Assembly (NCBI RefSeq): GCF_026626335.1
Contig: NZ_JAPNTZ010000015.1
Location: 124,001-188,000, forward strand
Source of the DNA: Paractinoplanes pyxinae
GTDB lineage: Bacteria; Actinomycetota; Actinomycetes; Mycobacteriales; Micromonosporaceae
Direction of reading: 5' to 3'
Length of the DNA: 64,000 bases
Below the pieces are notes generated by a model that worked only from the letters and a program-made list of their open reading frames with translations, was not told the origin of the DNA and did not search any database. The first letter of the stretch is position 1; every line of letters starts with the position of its first letter. The position numbers and the translations under genes are program-made. Positions 16,427 through 24,996 of the stretch are shown piece by piece.

Positions 16427-17300
16427 CGATGTTCTCCAGGTCGTCGAGCAGGCTCGGGTGTACGGGCTTCCAGCCGAGCGTGTCGCGGGTGTAGGCGCTG
16501 GAAGCGGGCTGGTCGGTGGCGAAGATGACCCCCAGCGGGCCGAACGTCTCCTCCGGAACCGCCTCGACCGGCACGTCAAGGCGGCGGCCGATGACCGTGG
16601 CGATGTCGCGCACCGCGTCGCCCTCGTCGGCGACGGCATGCCAGGCGGTTCCGGCCGGCGCCTGCTCCAGCGCGAGGCGGAAGAGGACGGCCGCGTCGAG
16701 CGCGTGCACGGCCGGCCAGCGCTGGGTGCCGTCGCCCGGGTAGCCGGAGACCCCGCGCTGCCGCGCGATGCCGGTGAGCAGACCCGCGAAGCCGCCGTCG
16801 CCGTTGTTGTGGACCGTGCGGGGCATGCGAACCGATGCGCTCCGCACCCCGCGCGACGCCAGGGCCAGGACGGCGTTGACCGCGCGGCCGCGACCGCCGA
16901 CCGGCCCTTCGAGCGGGAGCGGGTCGGTCTCGGTGGCGACCCAGCCCGGCACCCACGGCGTTCCCGACACCGTGACGTACGGGCGGTCGCTGCCCACCAG
17001 CTCCTCGCCCATCGCGGCGAGGGCGGCGCTCTCGTCGGCGACGGCCCGGGCGACCGCGTCGGCCGTGCTGAAGTCGTTGCCGAAGGCCAGATGGATCACC
17101 CCGTCGGCCCGGGCCACGCCGGCCCGCAGGACGTCGAGGTCGGCCAGGCCGCCTCGGAGCGGTTCGGCCCCGGCCGCCTCGACAGCCTGGGCCGAGGCCT
17201 CGGACCGGGCGAGGGCGAGCACTGTGTGGCCGTGGCCGAGAAGTTCGGCGACGACGGCGGAACCGATCAGGCCGGTGCCGCCGGTGACGAAGACATGCAT
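16416..17300 (-). CDS. NAD-dependent epimerase/dehydratase family protein (SDR)
   Basis: 294-residue extended SDR-like protein. The Rossmann nucleotide loop is TGGTGLIGSAVVAEL at residues 6-20. The YxxxK pair is not evident, so it is closer to atypical SDRs of the NAD(P)-binding sugar-epimerase/anti-sigma type than to classic epimerases. The ATG at 17300 has GGGAG 6-7 nt upstream. It diverges from a TetR gene, with two near-identical operators between them, and is the likely regulated target. Substrate unknown. Confidence 0.82.
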   Translation of the reverse strand: MHVFVTGGTGLIGSAVVAELLGHGHTVLALARSEASAQAVEAAGAEPLRGGLADLDVLRAGVARADGVIHLAFGNDFSTADAVARAVADESAALAAMGEELVGSDRPYVTVSGTPWVPGWVATETDPLPLEGPVGGRGRAVNAVLALASRGVRSASVRMPRTVHNNGDGGFAGLLTGIARQRGVSGYPGDGTQRWPAVHALDAAVLFRLALEQAPAGTAWHAVADEGDAVRDIATVIGRRLDVPVEAVPEETFGPLGVIFATDQPASSAYTRDTLGWKPVHPSLLDDLENIVKG

Positions 17301-17314
17301 GGAACACTCCCGCA

Positions 17315-17338
17315 GTGATGGGACTCTTGTCCCGTCAC
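17315..17338. promoter_or_regulatory. TetR operator, copy 1
   Basis: GTGATGGGAC, TCTT, GTCCCGTCAC: a 10-bp inverted repeat with one mismatch and a 4-nt spacer, just upstream of the SDR-type gene. The same arms recur at 17348-17371, 33 nt away, about three helical turns. Confidence 0.8.
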
Positions 17339-17347
17339 GCTAGCACG

Positions 17348-17371
17348 GTGATGGGACCAAAGTCCCGTCAC
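17348..17371. promoter_or_regulatory. TetR operator, copy 2
   Basis: The arms of copy 1 again (GTGATGGGAC and GTCCCGTCAC) around CAAA. The site ends 2 nt before the first ATG of the TetR gene, so binding would block its transcription start. Exact repetition of both arms makes a regulatory site very likely. Confidence 0.8.
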
Positions 17372-17373
17372 CT

Positions 17374-17958
17374 ATGATGGGTGCCATGGCGCGATGGGAA
17401 CCGGGGGCGCGGGAGCGGCTGGTCGTGGCCGCGGTCGACTTGTTCGCCGAGCAGGGGTACGACGCCACCACCGTGGCGCAGATCGCCGAGCGGGCCGGCG
17501 TCACGAAGAGCACCTTCTTCCGGCACTTCCCCGACAAGCGCGAGCTGCTGGTGGCCGGGCAGGAGACGCTGCGCACCCTGCTGGCCGGGGGCATCGCCGA
17601 CGCCCCGGCCGGAGCGAGCCCGCTCGAGGCGGTCGCGGCCGGCCTGCAGCGGGCGTCGGACACGATGGGCCCGATGAACCGCGAGCTCGGCCCCCGGCTC
17701 AAGGCGGCCGTCGCCACCAGCGCCGAACTGCAGGAGCGGGACGCCCTGAAGAGCGTGAGCCTGGCCGAGGCCATGACCACGGCGCTGACCGCCCGCGGCG
17801 TGCCCGGCCCGACCGCGGCTCTGGCCGGTGAGCTGGGCGTGCTGGCGTTCAAGCGGGGCTACGCCGCCTGGTCCGAGAGCGACGCCCCGGGCGGCCTCGC
17901 CCCCTACACGTCCGCGGCCCTGGACGAGCTGCGGGCGGCGAGCGCCTCGCTGGGCTGA
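17374..17958 (+). CDS. TetR family transcriptional regulator
   Basis: 194-residue TetR protein (190 if ATG 17386 is used). Helix-turn-helix TTVAQIAERAGVTKSTFFRHF, here cited in part, lies at about residues 32-52, preceded by LVVAAVDLFAEQGYDA. The C-terminal half is a helical ligand domain. Twin operators sit directly upstream, supporting autorepression and control of the divergent SDR-type gene. The 3' end overlaps the convergent MFS gene by 55 nt, unusually long. Confidence 0.9.
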   Translation: MMGAMARWEPGARERLVVAAVDLFAEQGYDATTVAQIAERAGVTKSTFFRHFPDKRELLVAGQETLRTLLAGGIADAPAGASPLEAVAAGLQRASDTMGPMNRELGPRLKAAVATSAELQERDALKSVSLAEAMTTALTARGVPGPTAALAGELGVLAFKRGYAAWSESDAPGGLAPYTSAALDELRAASASLG

Positions 17959-19352
17959 CGGCGGGCCGTCAGGACGTCGGCCAGGGCGGCGACCAGGGCC
18001 ACGACGACGAAGCCGATCGTCAGCCACAGGGCGCCGCGGAAGGCCGGCCCCCAGTCGCCCTGGCTCGAGGCCAGGCGGCTGAAGAAGAACGAGCCGACGG
18101 CGGCGATGCCCATGGCCGTGCCGATGCGCTGGCCGGTCTGCAGGACGGCTCCGGCGCTGCCCGCGCGGGCCACCGGCACCTCGGCCAGGGTCAGGGTCTG
18201 GTTGGGGCTGATCACGAAGCCGCTGCCCGCGCCGGCCACCAGCAGCGGGATCGCCGCCGCCCAGCCGCCGCCGGAACCGGGCACCACCTTGAGCATGATG
18301 TCCGTGGCGACCAGGCCGGCGATGACCGCGACCAGGCCGCCGACCACCATGTGGCGGCCGAACCGCTGCACGAAGCGGCCGCCGATCGCCGCCGTGACGG
18401 CCGAGCCGACCGCGAACGGCGTGATGGCCAGGCCGGCCTCGAGCGCGCTGTAGCCGAGCCCGCTCTGCAGGTACAGCGTGTAGATGAAGAAGATCGTCGT
18501 GAAGCCCGCGAAGTACAGCAGCCCGATGAGCGCGCCCAACGCGTACGACCGGACCTTGAACAGCCCCAGCTCGACCAGAGCCGTCTGATTCCGCCCGTAG
18601 TAGCGCTCCCACGCCACGAACCCGGCCAGCACCAGCGCTCCCGCCACCGCCAGCAGCCACTTGCCGTTGCCCGACCACTCGCGCTCCTGCACCAGCGGCA
18701 GCAGCACCAGCACCACGCCGAGACCGAGCAGGCCCACGCCCACCGGGTCCAGGCTCTCGCGACGGCGCTCGGACGTGGCGACGGGGATCCACCGGCGGCC
18801 CAGCCAGACCGCGGCGATGCCGATCGGGATGTTGAGGTAGAAGATCCAGCGCCACCCCTCGGCCGGGCCGATGGTGGCGATGAGCACGCCGCCCAGCAGC
18901 GGGCCGACCGCGGTCGAGACGCCGATGGTGGCGCCCAGCAGGCCGAACGGCTTGCCGCGCTCCTTGGGCTCGAACATCTGCTGGATCAGGCCGGAGACCT
19001 GCGGGTTGACGATGCCCGCGGCCGCGCCCTGCACGAGCCGGGCCACCACCAGCCACAACGCCGACTGGGCGAGGCCGGCCGCGGCGCTGGCCAGCGTGAA
19101 CAGGATCAGCCCGGCCACGAAGACGTCGCGCCGGCCGCGGGCGTCGCCGAACCGGCCGGCCGGCACCAGCAGCAGGCCGAAGGTGAGCGCGTAGCCGGAG
19201 AGCACCCATTGCAGCTCGGCCGGGCTCAGCTGGAGATCGTCGCGGATGGAGGGCAGCGCGACGTTGACGATGCTCACATCGAGCAAGGTCATGAAGCCCG
19301 CTACCAGGGCTACGGTGAGCGCCTTCCAGCGCGTCGACTCATCGGTTGTCAC
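17904..19352 (-). CDS. MFS transporter, DHA2 (14-helix) type
   Basis: 482-residue proton-coupled exporter of the DHA2 drug/H+ antiporter group, with about 14 hydrophobic helices. LLDVSIVNVALPSIRDDL in the first helix and GRFGDARGRRDVFV after the second are the family motifs, and GPLLGGVLIATIGPAEGWRW is the antiporter motif C region. Substrate unknown; efflux of a hydrophobic toxin or metabolite is typical. GTG start at 19352. An inverted repeat just upstream (19358-19383) reuses the ACGGGAC half-site of the neighbouring TetR operators. Confidence 0.9.
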   Translation of the reverse strand: MTTDESTRWKALTVALVAGFMTLLDVSIVNVALPSIRDDLQLSPAELQWVLSGYALTFGLLLVPAGRFGDARGRRDVFVAGLILFTLASAAAGLAQSALWLVVARLVQGAAAGIVNPQVSGLIQQMFEPKERGKPFGLLGATIGVSTAVGPLLGGVLIATIGPAEGWRWIFYLNIPIGIAAVWLGRRWIPVATSERRRESLDPVGVGLLGLGVVLVLLPLVQEREWSGNGKWLLAVAGALVLAGFVAWERYYGRNQTALVELGLFKVRSYALGALIGLLYFAGFTTIFFIYTLYLQSGLGYSALEAGLAITPFAVGSAVTAAIGGRFVQRFGRHMVVGGLVAVIAGLVATDIMLKVVPGSGGGWAAAIPLLVAGAGSGFVISPNQTLTLAEVPVARAGSAGAVLQTGQRIGTAMGIAAVGSFFFSRLASSQGDWGPAFRGALWLTIGFVVVALVAALADVLTARRQPSEALAARSSSRAADV

Positions 19353-19357
19353 GATCG

Positions 19358-19383
19358 GTCCCGTTCCCCGGTCGATACGGGAC
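19358..19383. promoter_or_regulatory. Inverted repeat upstream of the MFS gene
   Basis: GTCCCGT at 19358-19364 and ACGGGAC at 19377-19383 are perfect 7-bp inverted arms, 12 nt apart, starting 5 nt upstream of the MFS start. The half-site matches part of the TetR operators at 17315-17371, but the arms are everted and wider apart, so shared control is only possible. Confidence 0.4.
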
Positions 19384-19603
19384 TAACCCGCGTTCTAGTG
19401 TGTGCCGCACGACGACGCCGTATCCTTCGGCCGACGGCGCGCACGACCGCTCGGTCGGGTCAGCCTGAGTGAATCCGACAAAGACCGCCGTACGGTGACG
19501 ATCCCCGCTCACCGGCGGCGGTAGCTCGGACCATTCGCTCAGACCAGGGCCCGCGCGCCCGATCAAACACGGGACGGCTGGTGACGGAAGGCGAGGAGGG
19601 CCG

Positions 19604-22600
19604 ATGACGACGCGAGCAGCTCGCGCCGCTTTCGGCGCGTGGATCGTGGTGATCACCGCGTTCTACTACGCCTTTCCGAACGCCCACCTGCTGACGTGGG
19701 CGCTGCTGGGGTACTCCAGCGTCGCCGTGATCCTGCTCGGCGTCCGGCTCAACAAGCCGGAGCGCCGCCTGCCCTGGTACCTGCTGGCGGCCGGCCTGGC
19801 CTGCTTCGTCACCGGCGACTCGCTCTACAACTTCATCGTCTGGACGGGGCACGAGCCCCGCTTCCCGGGTCCCGCCGACGTGCTCTACCTGCTGGTGTAC
19901 CCGCTGGTCACCGGGGCATTCCTGCTTTTCGTACGGGCTCGCGGCGGTGCCAACCGGGCCGCGCTGCTCGACGCGCTCGTCCCGACGGTCGGCCTCGGCC
20001 TGCTCTCCTGGGTCTACTGGATCGCGCCGTTCACCCGCTCGCACGAGCTGAGCTTTCTCGAGAAGGCGGTGTCGATCGGCTACCCGCTGGGCGACGTCCT
20101 GGCCCTGGCCATGACCCTGCGCATGCTGACCAGCCCGGGCCGGCGGCCGCGGGCGCTCACCGCGGTCACCATCGCCATGGTCGGCCTGCTGATCAGCGAC
20201 ATCTTCTACGGCCAGTCGCAGCTCAACAGCGCCTGGTCGCTGGGCGGGCCGGTCGACCTGGGCTGGATCGTCTTCTACGCCGTCATGGGCTGGACGGCGC
20301 TGATGCCGTCGATGCGCGACCTGACCGCGAAGCTTCCCCAGCAACTCGGCGCCGAGCTGGGCACCAGCCGCATCGTCTGGATGGCCACGGCCGCGCTGGT
20401 CGCGCCGGCCATCCTGTACGTCGAGTGGATGAACGGCCACCAGGTCGAGGAGCTGCGCGGCGGGGTCGTCGACGCGCCCGTCATCGCGGCCGCCGCGGCC
20501 CTGATGTTCCTGCTGGTGCTGGCCCGGGTCAACGGCCTGGCCGACTCGCAGCGCCGGGCCCGGGCCCGCGAGCGGGCGCTGCACCAGGCGGCGGCCGAAC
20601 TGTTCGCCGCGACGACGGTGGAGCAGGCGGCCACGGCCGTCCGCGACGGGATCACCACGATGATGCCGGCCGACTCGTCGTTCAAGTTCACCCTCAGCTG
20701 CGACGCCGACGTGCCCCACCAGCCCGGCCTGCGGCTGGTCACGGCGGCCGAGGTCCCGCCCGGGCTGGTCACCGGCGACTTCCAGCATTTCCTGTACGCC
20801 ACCATGCCGCTGCCCGGTGACGGCCGGGTCGCCGCCGGGCTGCTGGCCGGCTCCGGTCCGGTCCTGCGCGAGCTGATGCCCTCGGTCGAGGCCTTCCTGG
20901 GCCAGATCGAGGTGGTCATGCAGCGCATCGGCCTGTCCCGCGAGGTCAGCCGCCGCGACAGCGAGGCCTATTTCCGTACGCTGATCCAGAACGCGTCCGA
21001 CGTGATCCTCATCGTCGACGGCGACGACCGGATCACGTACGCCAGCCCGTCGGCCGACACCGTGCTCGGCCACCCCGACCTGACCGGCGCGTCCCTCGAG
21101 TCGCTGATCGCCCTCAGCCACCACAGCGCCCTGCACGACGCGCTGGCCGCCATCCGGGCCGGGCGCGACCAGGCCGAGGCGGCCGACCTGGCCCTGCTGT
21201 GCGCCGACGGGCGCCTGCTGCAGGTCGAGTGCACCGGCCGCGACCTGCGGGAGGACCCGACCGTACGCGGCCTGGTGCTGACCATCCGCGACGTGACCGA
21301 CCAGCGCCGCCTCGAGGACGACCTGTCCCACCTGGCGTTCCACGACGGCCTGACCGGCCTGGCCAACCGGGTGCTGTTCCGCAACCGGCTCGAGCAGTCG
21401 TTCGCGGTGGCCGGCCGGGACGACGCCACCATCGCCGTGCTCTTCGTCGACCTCGACGACTTCAAGGACGTCAACGACACCCTCGGCCACGCCGTCGGCG
21501 ACCAGCTGCTGGTCAGCGTGGGCGAGCGGATCGCCTCGATCATCGGCGTGGCCGACACGGCGGCGCGGATGGGCGGCGACGAGTTCGCCATCCTGATCGA
21601 GCAGAGCCAGGACGCGAGCCGGGCCGAGCTGATGGCGGCCGAGATCGTGCGCGCCCTCGCCGTACCGGTGGAGGTCTCGGACGGCATCGGCGGCACCCAC
21701 AACGTCAGCGGCGCGGCCAGCGTCGGCGTCGCCACCAACCGCGACGCCGAGTCGGCGACCGAGCTGCTGCGCCATGCCGACCTCGCCCTCTACCAGGCCA
21801 AGGGCGACGACAAGGGCACCTGGCAGCGGTACCGCAGCGAACTGCACACCGCCATGGTGCAGCGGCTCGAGACCCGTACGGCGTTGCACGAGGCCATCGA
21901 CGGCGAGCAGTTCGCCGTCATGTACCAGCCCATCGTCGACCTCACGACCCGCGAGACGGCCGGCGTCGAGGCGCTGGTGCGCTGGCAGCACCCGGTCCGC
22001 GGACTGCTCGGCCCGTACCACTTCATCGAGGTGGCCGAAGAAAGCGGGGCGATCGTCGAAATCGGCCGCTGGGTGCTGCGGGCGGCGCTGACCGAGTTCA
22101 CCCGGATGCGGGCCGGCACCACGCTCAAGTACGTCAGCGTCAACGTCTCGGCCCGCCAGTTCCGCACGCCCGGCTTCGTCGACCAGGTGCGCGACGCGCT
22201 GGAGGACAGCGGGGCGCGGCCCGAGTGGCTGCTGCTCGAGATCACCGAGAGCCTGCTGCTGCGCGACGCCGACCAGGTGTGGCAAGACCTCGGCGAGCTG
22301 CGCGCCCTGGGCGTGCGGATCGCGATCGACGACTTCGGCACGGGGTACTCGTCGCTGAGCTACCTGCGCCAGATGCCGGTCGACGTGCTCAAGGTCGACA
22401 AGTCGTTCATCGACGACATCCTCGGCAGCGAGCAGCAGCGGGCGCTGGTCGACGCGATCGTCACCCTGGCCCGCAACTTCGACCTGGCCGTGGTGGCCGA
22501 GGGCATCGAGGACGAGGGCCAGCGCGCCGAGCTGGCCGCCATGGGCTGCCCGTACGGCCAGGGCTTCCTCTTCTCCAAGCCGGTCTGGCCGCACGAGATC

Positions 22601-22642
22601 AGCGCCCGGCCCCAGCCCGGCGTCATGTCGCCTGCCGCCTGA
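19604..22642 (+). CDS. Membrane GGDEF-EAL protein with PAS domain
   Basis: 1012-residue cyclic-di-GMP turnover protein. An N-terminal block of about 8-10 hydrophobic helices (to about residue 310) is followed by a linker, a PAS domain from about residue 450, a GGDEF domain with intact GGDEF at 657-661, and an EAL domain with EAL at 789-791 plus DDFGTGYSSL, KVDKSF and VAEGIED. Both active sites look complete, so it could make and degrade c-di-GMP. The product-inhibition site (RxxD before GGDEF) reads GVAD and is lost. The ATG is preceded by GAGGAGG. It appears monocistronic. Confidence 0.93.
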   Translation: MTTRAARAAFGAWIVVITAFYYAFPNAHLLTWALLGYSSVAVILLGVRLNKPERRLPWYLLAAGLACFVTGDSLYNFIVWTGHEPRFPGPADVLYLLVYPLVTGAFLLFVRARGGANRAALLDALVPTVGLGLLSWVYWIAPFTRSHELSFLEKAVSIGYPLGDVLALAMTLRMLTSPGRRPRALTAVTIAMVGLLISDIFYGQSQLNSAWSLGGPVDLGWIVFYAVMGWTALMPSMRDLTAKLPQQLGAELGTSRIVWMATAALVAPAILYVEWMNGHQVEELRGGVVDAPVIAAAAALMFLLVLARVNGLADSQRRARARERALHQAAAELFAATTVEQAATAVRDGITTMMPADSSFKFTLSCDADVPHQPGLRLVTAAEVPPGLVTGDFQHFLYATMPLPGDGRVAAGLLAGSGPVLRELMPSVEAFLGQIEVVMQRIGLSREVSRRDSEAYFRTLIQNASDVILIVDGDDRITYASPSADTVLGHPDLTGASLESLIALSHHSALHDALAAIRAGRDQAEAADLALLCADGRLLQVECTGRDLREDPTVRGLVLTIRDVTDQRRLEDDLSHLAFHDGLTGLANRVLFRNRLEQSFAVAGRDDATIAVLFVDLDDFKDVNDTLGHAVGDQLLVSVGERIASIIGVADTAARMGGDEFAILIEQSQDASRAELMAAEIVRALAVPVEVSDGIGGTHNVSGAASVGVATNRDAESATELLRHADLALYQAKGDDKGTWQRYRSELHTAMVQRLETRTALHEAIDGEQFAVMYQPIVDLTTRETAGVEALVRWQHPVRGLLGPYHFIEVAEESGAIVEIGRWVLRAALTEFTRMRAGTTLKYVSVNVSARQFRTPGFVDQVRDALEDSGARPEWLLLEITESLLLRDADQVWQDLGELRALGVRIAIDDFGTGYSSLSYLRQMPVDVLKVDKSFIDDILGSEQQRALVDAIVTLARNFDLAVVAEGIEDEGQRAELAAMGCPYGQGFLFSKPVWPHEISARPQPGVMSPAA

Positions 22643-22694
22643 ATTTCGGTTCATTCACTGGCGATCCCCGTCAGTAGACGGCAGGGTTTCGGGT

Positions 22695-23354
22695 GTGCTG
22701 GAGAATCCCGTGTGGGCCGCCCTCTCGGGGCCGCAGGCCTGTTTCGCCGAGGCGTCCGGTGACGCCGCCCGCTTCCTGACCGACGTCGCGCCCTGGTGCG
22801 CGGTGGCCGACCCGGCCGACCCGGCCGGCTGGGCCGACCTGGCCCAGCTGACCGAGTACGCGCTGCTGACCGCGCCCGAGATCGAGGCGCCGCCGGGCTG
22901 GGAGGCGGTCGCCCGCACCCCCGGCGTGCAGATGGCCGGCCACACCATGACCGGCGTGCCCGACCCGGACGCGGTGGTGCTGACCGAGACCGACGTGCCC
23001 GAGATGCTGGAGCTCGTCTCCCGCGCCAAGCCGGGCCCGTTCGGCAAGCGCACGGTCGAGCTCGGCCGTTACCTGGGCATCCGCCACGAGGGCAAGCTGG
23101 TCGCGATGGCCGGCGAGCGGTTCCGGCTGCCGGGGTGGACGGAGGTCAGCGCGGTCTGCACCGACCCCGAGTTCCGCGGCCAGGGCCTCGGGGCCCGGCT
23201 GACCATGGCCGTGGCGGCCGGCATCCTCGAGCACGGCGATCTGCCGTTCCTGCACGTCACGGCGGACAACGCGGCGGCCATCCGGCTCTACGAGCGGCTC
23301 GGCTTCCAGGTGAGTCACCCGGTGGTGTTCGCGGCCTACCGGCTACTCCCCTAG
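22695..23354 (+). CDS. GNAT family acetyltransferase (FR47-like)
   Basis: 219-residue acetyltransferase. The N-terminal half is poorly conserved. The C-terminal half has VSAVCTDPEFRGQGLGARLT, the acetyl-CoA loop, then HVTADNAAAIRLYERLGF, a textbook GNAT ending of the FR47 type. Substrate unknown. GTG start at 22695. It lies 52 nt after the GGDEF-EAL gene on the same strand and its last codons overlap the convergent small coiled-coil gene by 12 nt. Confidence 0.87.
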   Translation: MLENPVWAALSGPQACFAEASGDAARFLTDVAPWCAVADPADPAGWADLAQLTEYALLTAPEIEAPPGWEAVARTPGVQMAGHTMTGVPDPDAVVLTETDVPEMLELVSRAKPGPFGKRTVELGRYLGIRHEGKLVAMAGERFRLPGWTEVSAVCTDPEFRGQGLGARLTMAVAAGILEHGDLPFLHVTADNAAAIRLYERLGFQVSHPVVFAAYRLLP

Positions 23355-23603
23355 CGCGCCGTCCGGGTTCGGCCGGGCGTTGCCCGCGTCGGCCCAGCGG
23401 TCCTGCAGGTCGCCGATCTGCTGCAGCACGTCGGCGATCTCGCCGCGCACCCGCTCGAGGCGGTTCTGCTCGTCGTGGGGCAGGCCGCCGCCGTGCTCGT
23501 GCGAGGTCAGCGTGCTTTCCGACTCCTCCAGCTCCTCTCGCCGCTCGTGCAGCCGGTTGAGCTGGGACTCGTACTCTGCCTGGGTGATCGGTTCGGGTTG
23601 CAT
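23343..23603 (-). CDS. Small coiled-coil protein, DUF2630-like
   Basis: 86-residue soluble charged protein: two helices rich in Glu/Leu/Arg (QLNRLHERREELEESES, then DEQNRLERVRGEIADVLQQ) separated by a short Gly/His loop, then a Pro/Asn-rich tail. The layout resembles DUF2630 proteins of actinobacteria, but I cannot confirm membership. The ATG at 23603 has a weak AAAGG upstream. No function can be assigned. Confidence 0.65.
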   Translation of the reverse strand: MQPEPITQAEYESQLNRLHERREELEESESTLTSHEHGGGLPHDEQNRLERVRGEIADVLQQIGDLQDRWADAGNARPNPDGALGE

Positions 23604-23674
23604 GGCCGTGCCCTTTCCCGCGCGCCGCCGGCGGCGAACCTTTTCTGTCGTACGGTGATGGAAAGCTCAGCTCC

Positions 23675-24265
23675 ATGGTGAGCTTCGACCCCAAGACCGA
23701 TCTTGTCCACTACCTGCAGCAGGCGCGCGAGGCGCTGCTGTGGAAGCTCGACGGGCTGTCCGACTACGACGTCCGCCGCCCGCTGGTGCCCACCGGCACC
23801 AATCTGCTCGGGCTGGTCAAACACGTCGCGAGCGTCGAGGCGGGCTACTTCGGCGAGACCTTCGGCCGCCCCTTCCCCGAGCCGATGCCGTGGATCGCCG
23901 ACGACGCCGAGGACAACGCCGACATGTGGGCCACCGAGTCCGAGTCGCGCGAGCAGATCGTCGACCTCTACCGGCGCGTCTGGGCCCACAGCGACAAAAC
24001 CATCGCCGAACTGCCGCTCGACGCGCCCGGGCGGGTCCCGTGGTGGCCGGCCGAGCGGGCCGCGGTGACGCTGCACCAGATCCTGGCCCACATGATCGCC
24101 GAGGCGGCCCGGCACGCGGGGCACGCCGACATCGTGCGCGAGCTGATCGACGAATCGGTGGGGGTGCGGGCGTCCCACAGCAACCTGCCGCCGGGCGACA
24201 AGCAGTGGTGGTCCGCCTATCGCGAGCGGCTCGAGCGGGTGGCCCGCTTGTCGCTGCGCGAATGA
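23675..24265 (+). CDS. DinB family (DUF664) protein
   Basis: 196-residue four-helix protein of the DinB/DUF664 group, putative metal-dependent transferases related to bacillithiol/mycothiol enzymes. The metal histidines are visible in LGLVKHVASVEAGYF (residue about 50) and HQILAHMIAEAARHAGHAD (about residues 130-150). The ATG at 23675 gives the usual N-terminus. The last 49 nt overlap the convergent membrane-protein gene. Confidence 0.85.
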   Translation: MVSFDPKTDLVHYLQQAREALLWKLDGLSDYDVRRPLVPTGTNLLGLVKHVASVEAGYFGETFGRPFPEPMPWIADDAEDNADMWATESESREQIVDLYRRVWAHSDKTIAELPLDAPGRVPWWPAERAAVTLHQILAHMIAEAARHAGHADIVRELIDESVGVRASHSNLPPGDKQWWSAYRERLERVARLSLRE

Positions 24266-24927
24266 GGGCGGCGGGCCCGGCGGGGCAGTTGCACGCCGGT
24301 GAGGGTGCGCAGGGCGGCCGGGCCGCGCTTGCGGGGCGCCTTCCGCGGCGGGCGCGGCGAGTGCGCGAGCAGGTCGATGGTGTCGTGCGTGCGTACGGGG
24401 TCCGGCTCCTCGGTCTCCTCGGGGCGCGCGTAGGCCGCCTCGTCCACCGTTTCGACCGGCGCGGCCGGGGTGAAGCGCGGGAAGCGGTCGGCCGCCGCAG
24501 TCGCCCGCTCGGGCCCGGCGAAGACGAGGGCGGCGGCCAGGTTGGCCACGGCGAAGGGCAGGCCGAGCAGCAGCCAGCCCGGGTTCGAGCCGATCGAGCC
24601 GGCGGCCAGCACGGCGGCGGTAACCGCCACGGCGACGGCCGCGCCGGTGCTGATCCGCCGCACCGAGAAAGAGCCCCATCCGGCGAGCCGGGCCACCGCC
24701 GTCGCGCAGAGCGCGGCGAGCACCACTGCGACGACCCACGAGACGATGAGCGGCCACAGCCGTCCCCAGGTGCCGTTCTCGTCGCCGAAGAAGAGCATCA
24801 GCAGGGGCACGCCGATCACGGCCACCGCCAGCAGCACCACCGCGTCGACGGTGAGCACGATCGCCGCCGCCATCACCGTGTCGACCCGGGAGACCCGCAC
24901 CGACTCCCTCGCCTCGATGTCGACCAT
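24217..24927 (-). CDS. Four-helix membrane protein of unknown function
   Basis: 236 residues: four hydrophobic helices between about residues 18 and 145 (20-45, 60-85, 95-112, 118-140), then a long cytoplasmic tail with an acidic stretch (RPEETEEPDPVR) and a strongly basic Arg/Lys/Pro-rich end. I recognise no domain. The basic tail lies over the end of the opposite-strand DinB gene, so its composition may partly reflect that overlap. ATG start at 24927. Confidence 0.65.
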   Translation of the reverse strand: MVDIEARESVRVSRVDTVMAAAIVLTVDAVVLLAVAVIGVPLLMLFFGDENGTWGRLWPLIVSWVVAVVLAALCATAVARLAGWGSFSVRRISTGAAVAVAVTAAVLAAGSIGSNPGWLLLGLPFAVANLAAALVFAGPERATAAADRFPRFTPAAPVETVDEAAYARPEETEEPDPVRTHDTIDLLAHSPRPPRKAPRKRGPAALRTLTGVQLPRRARRPHSRSDKRATRSSRSR

Positions 24928-24996
24928 CGCCCCGCCGCCCTCCGCCCGATCCTGACGGAGGAACTTAACGTATCGACGCCGGTGGTGTCTCGTCGG

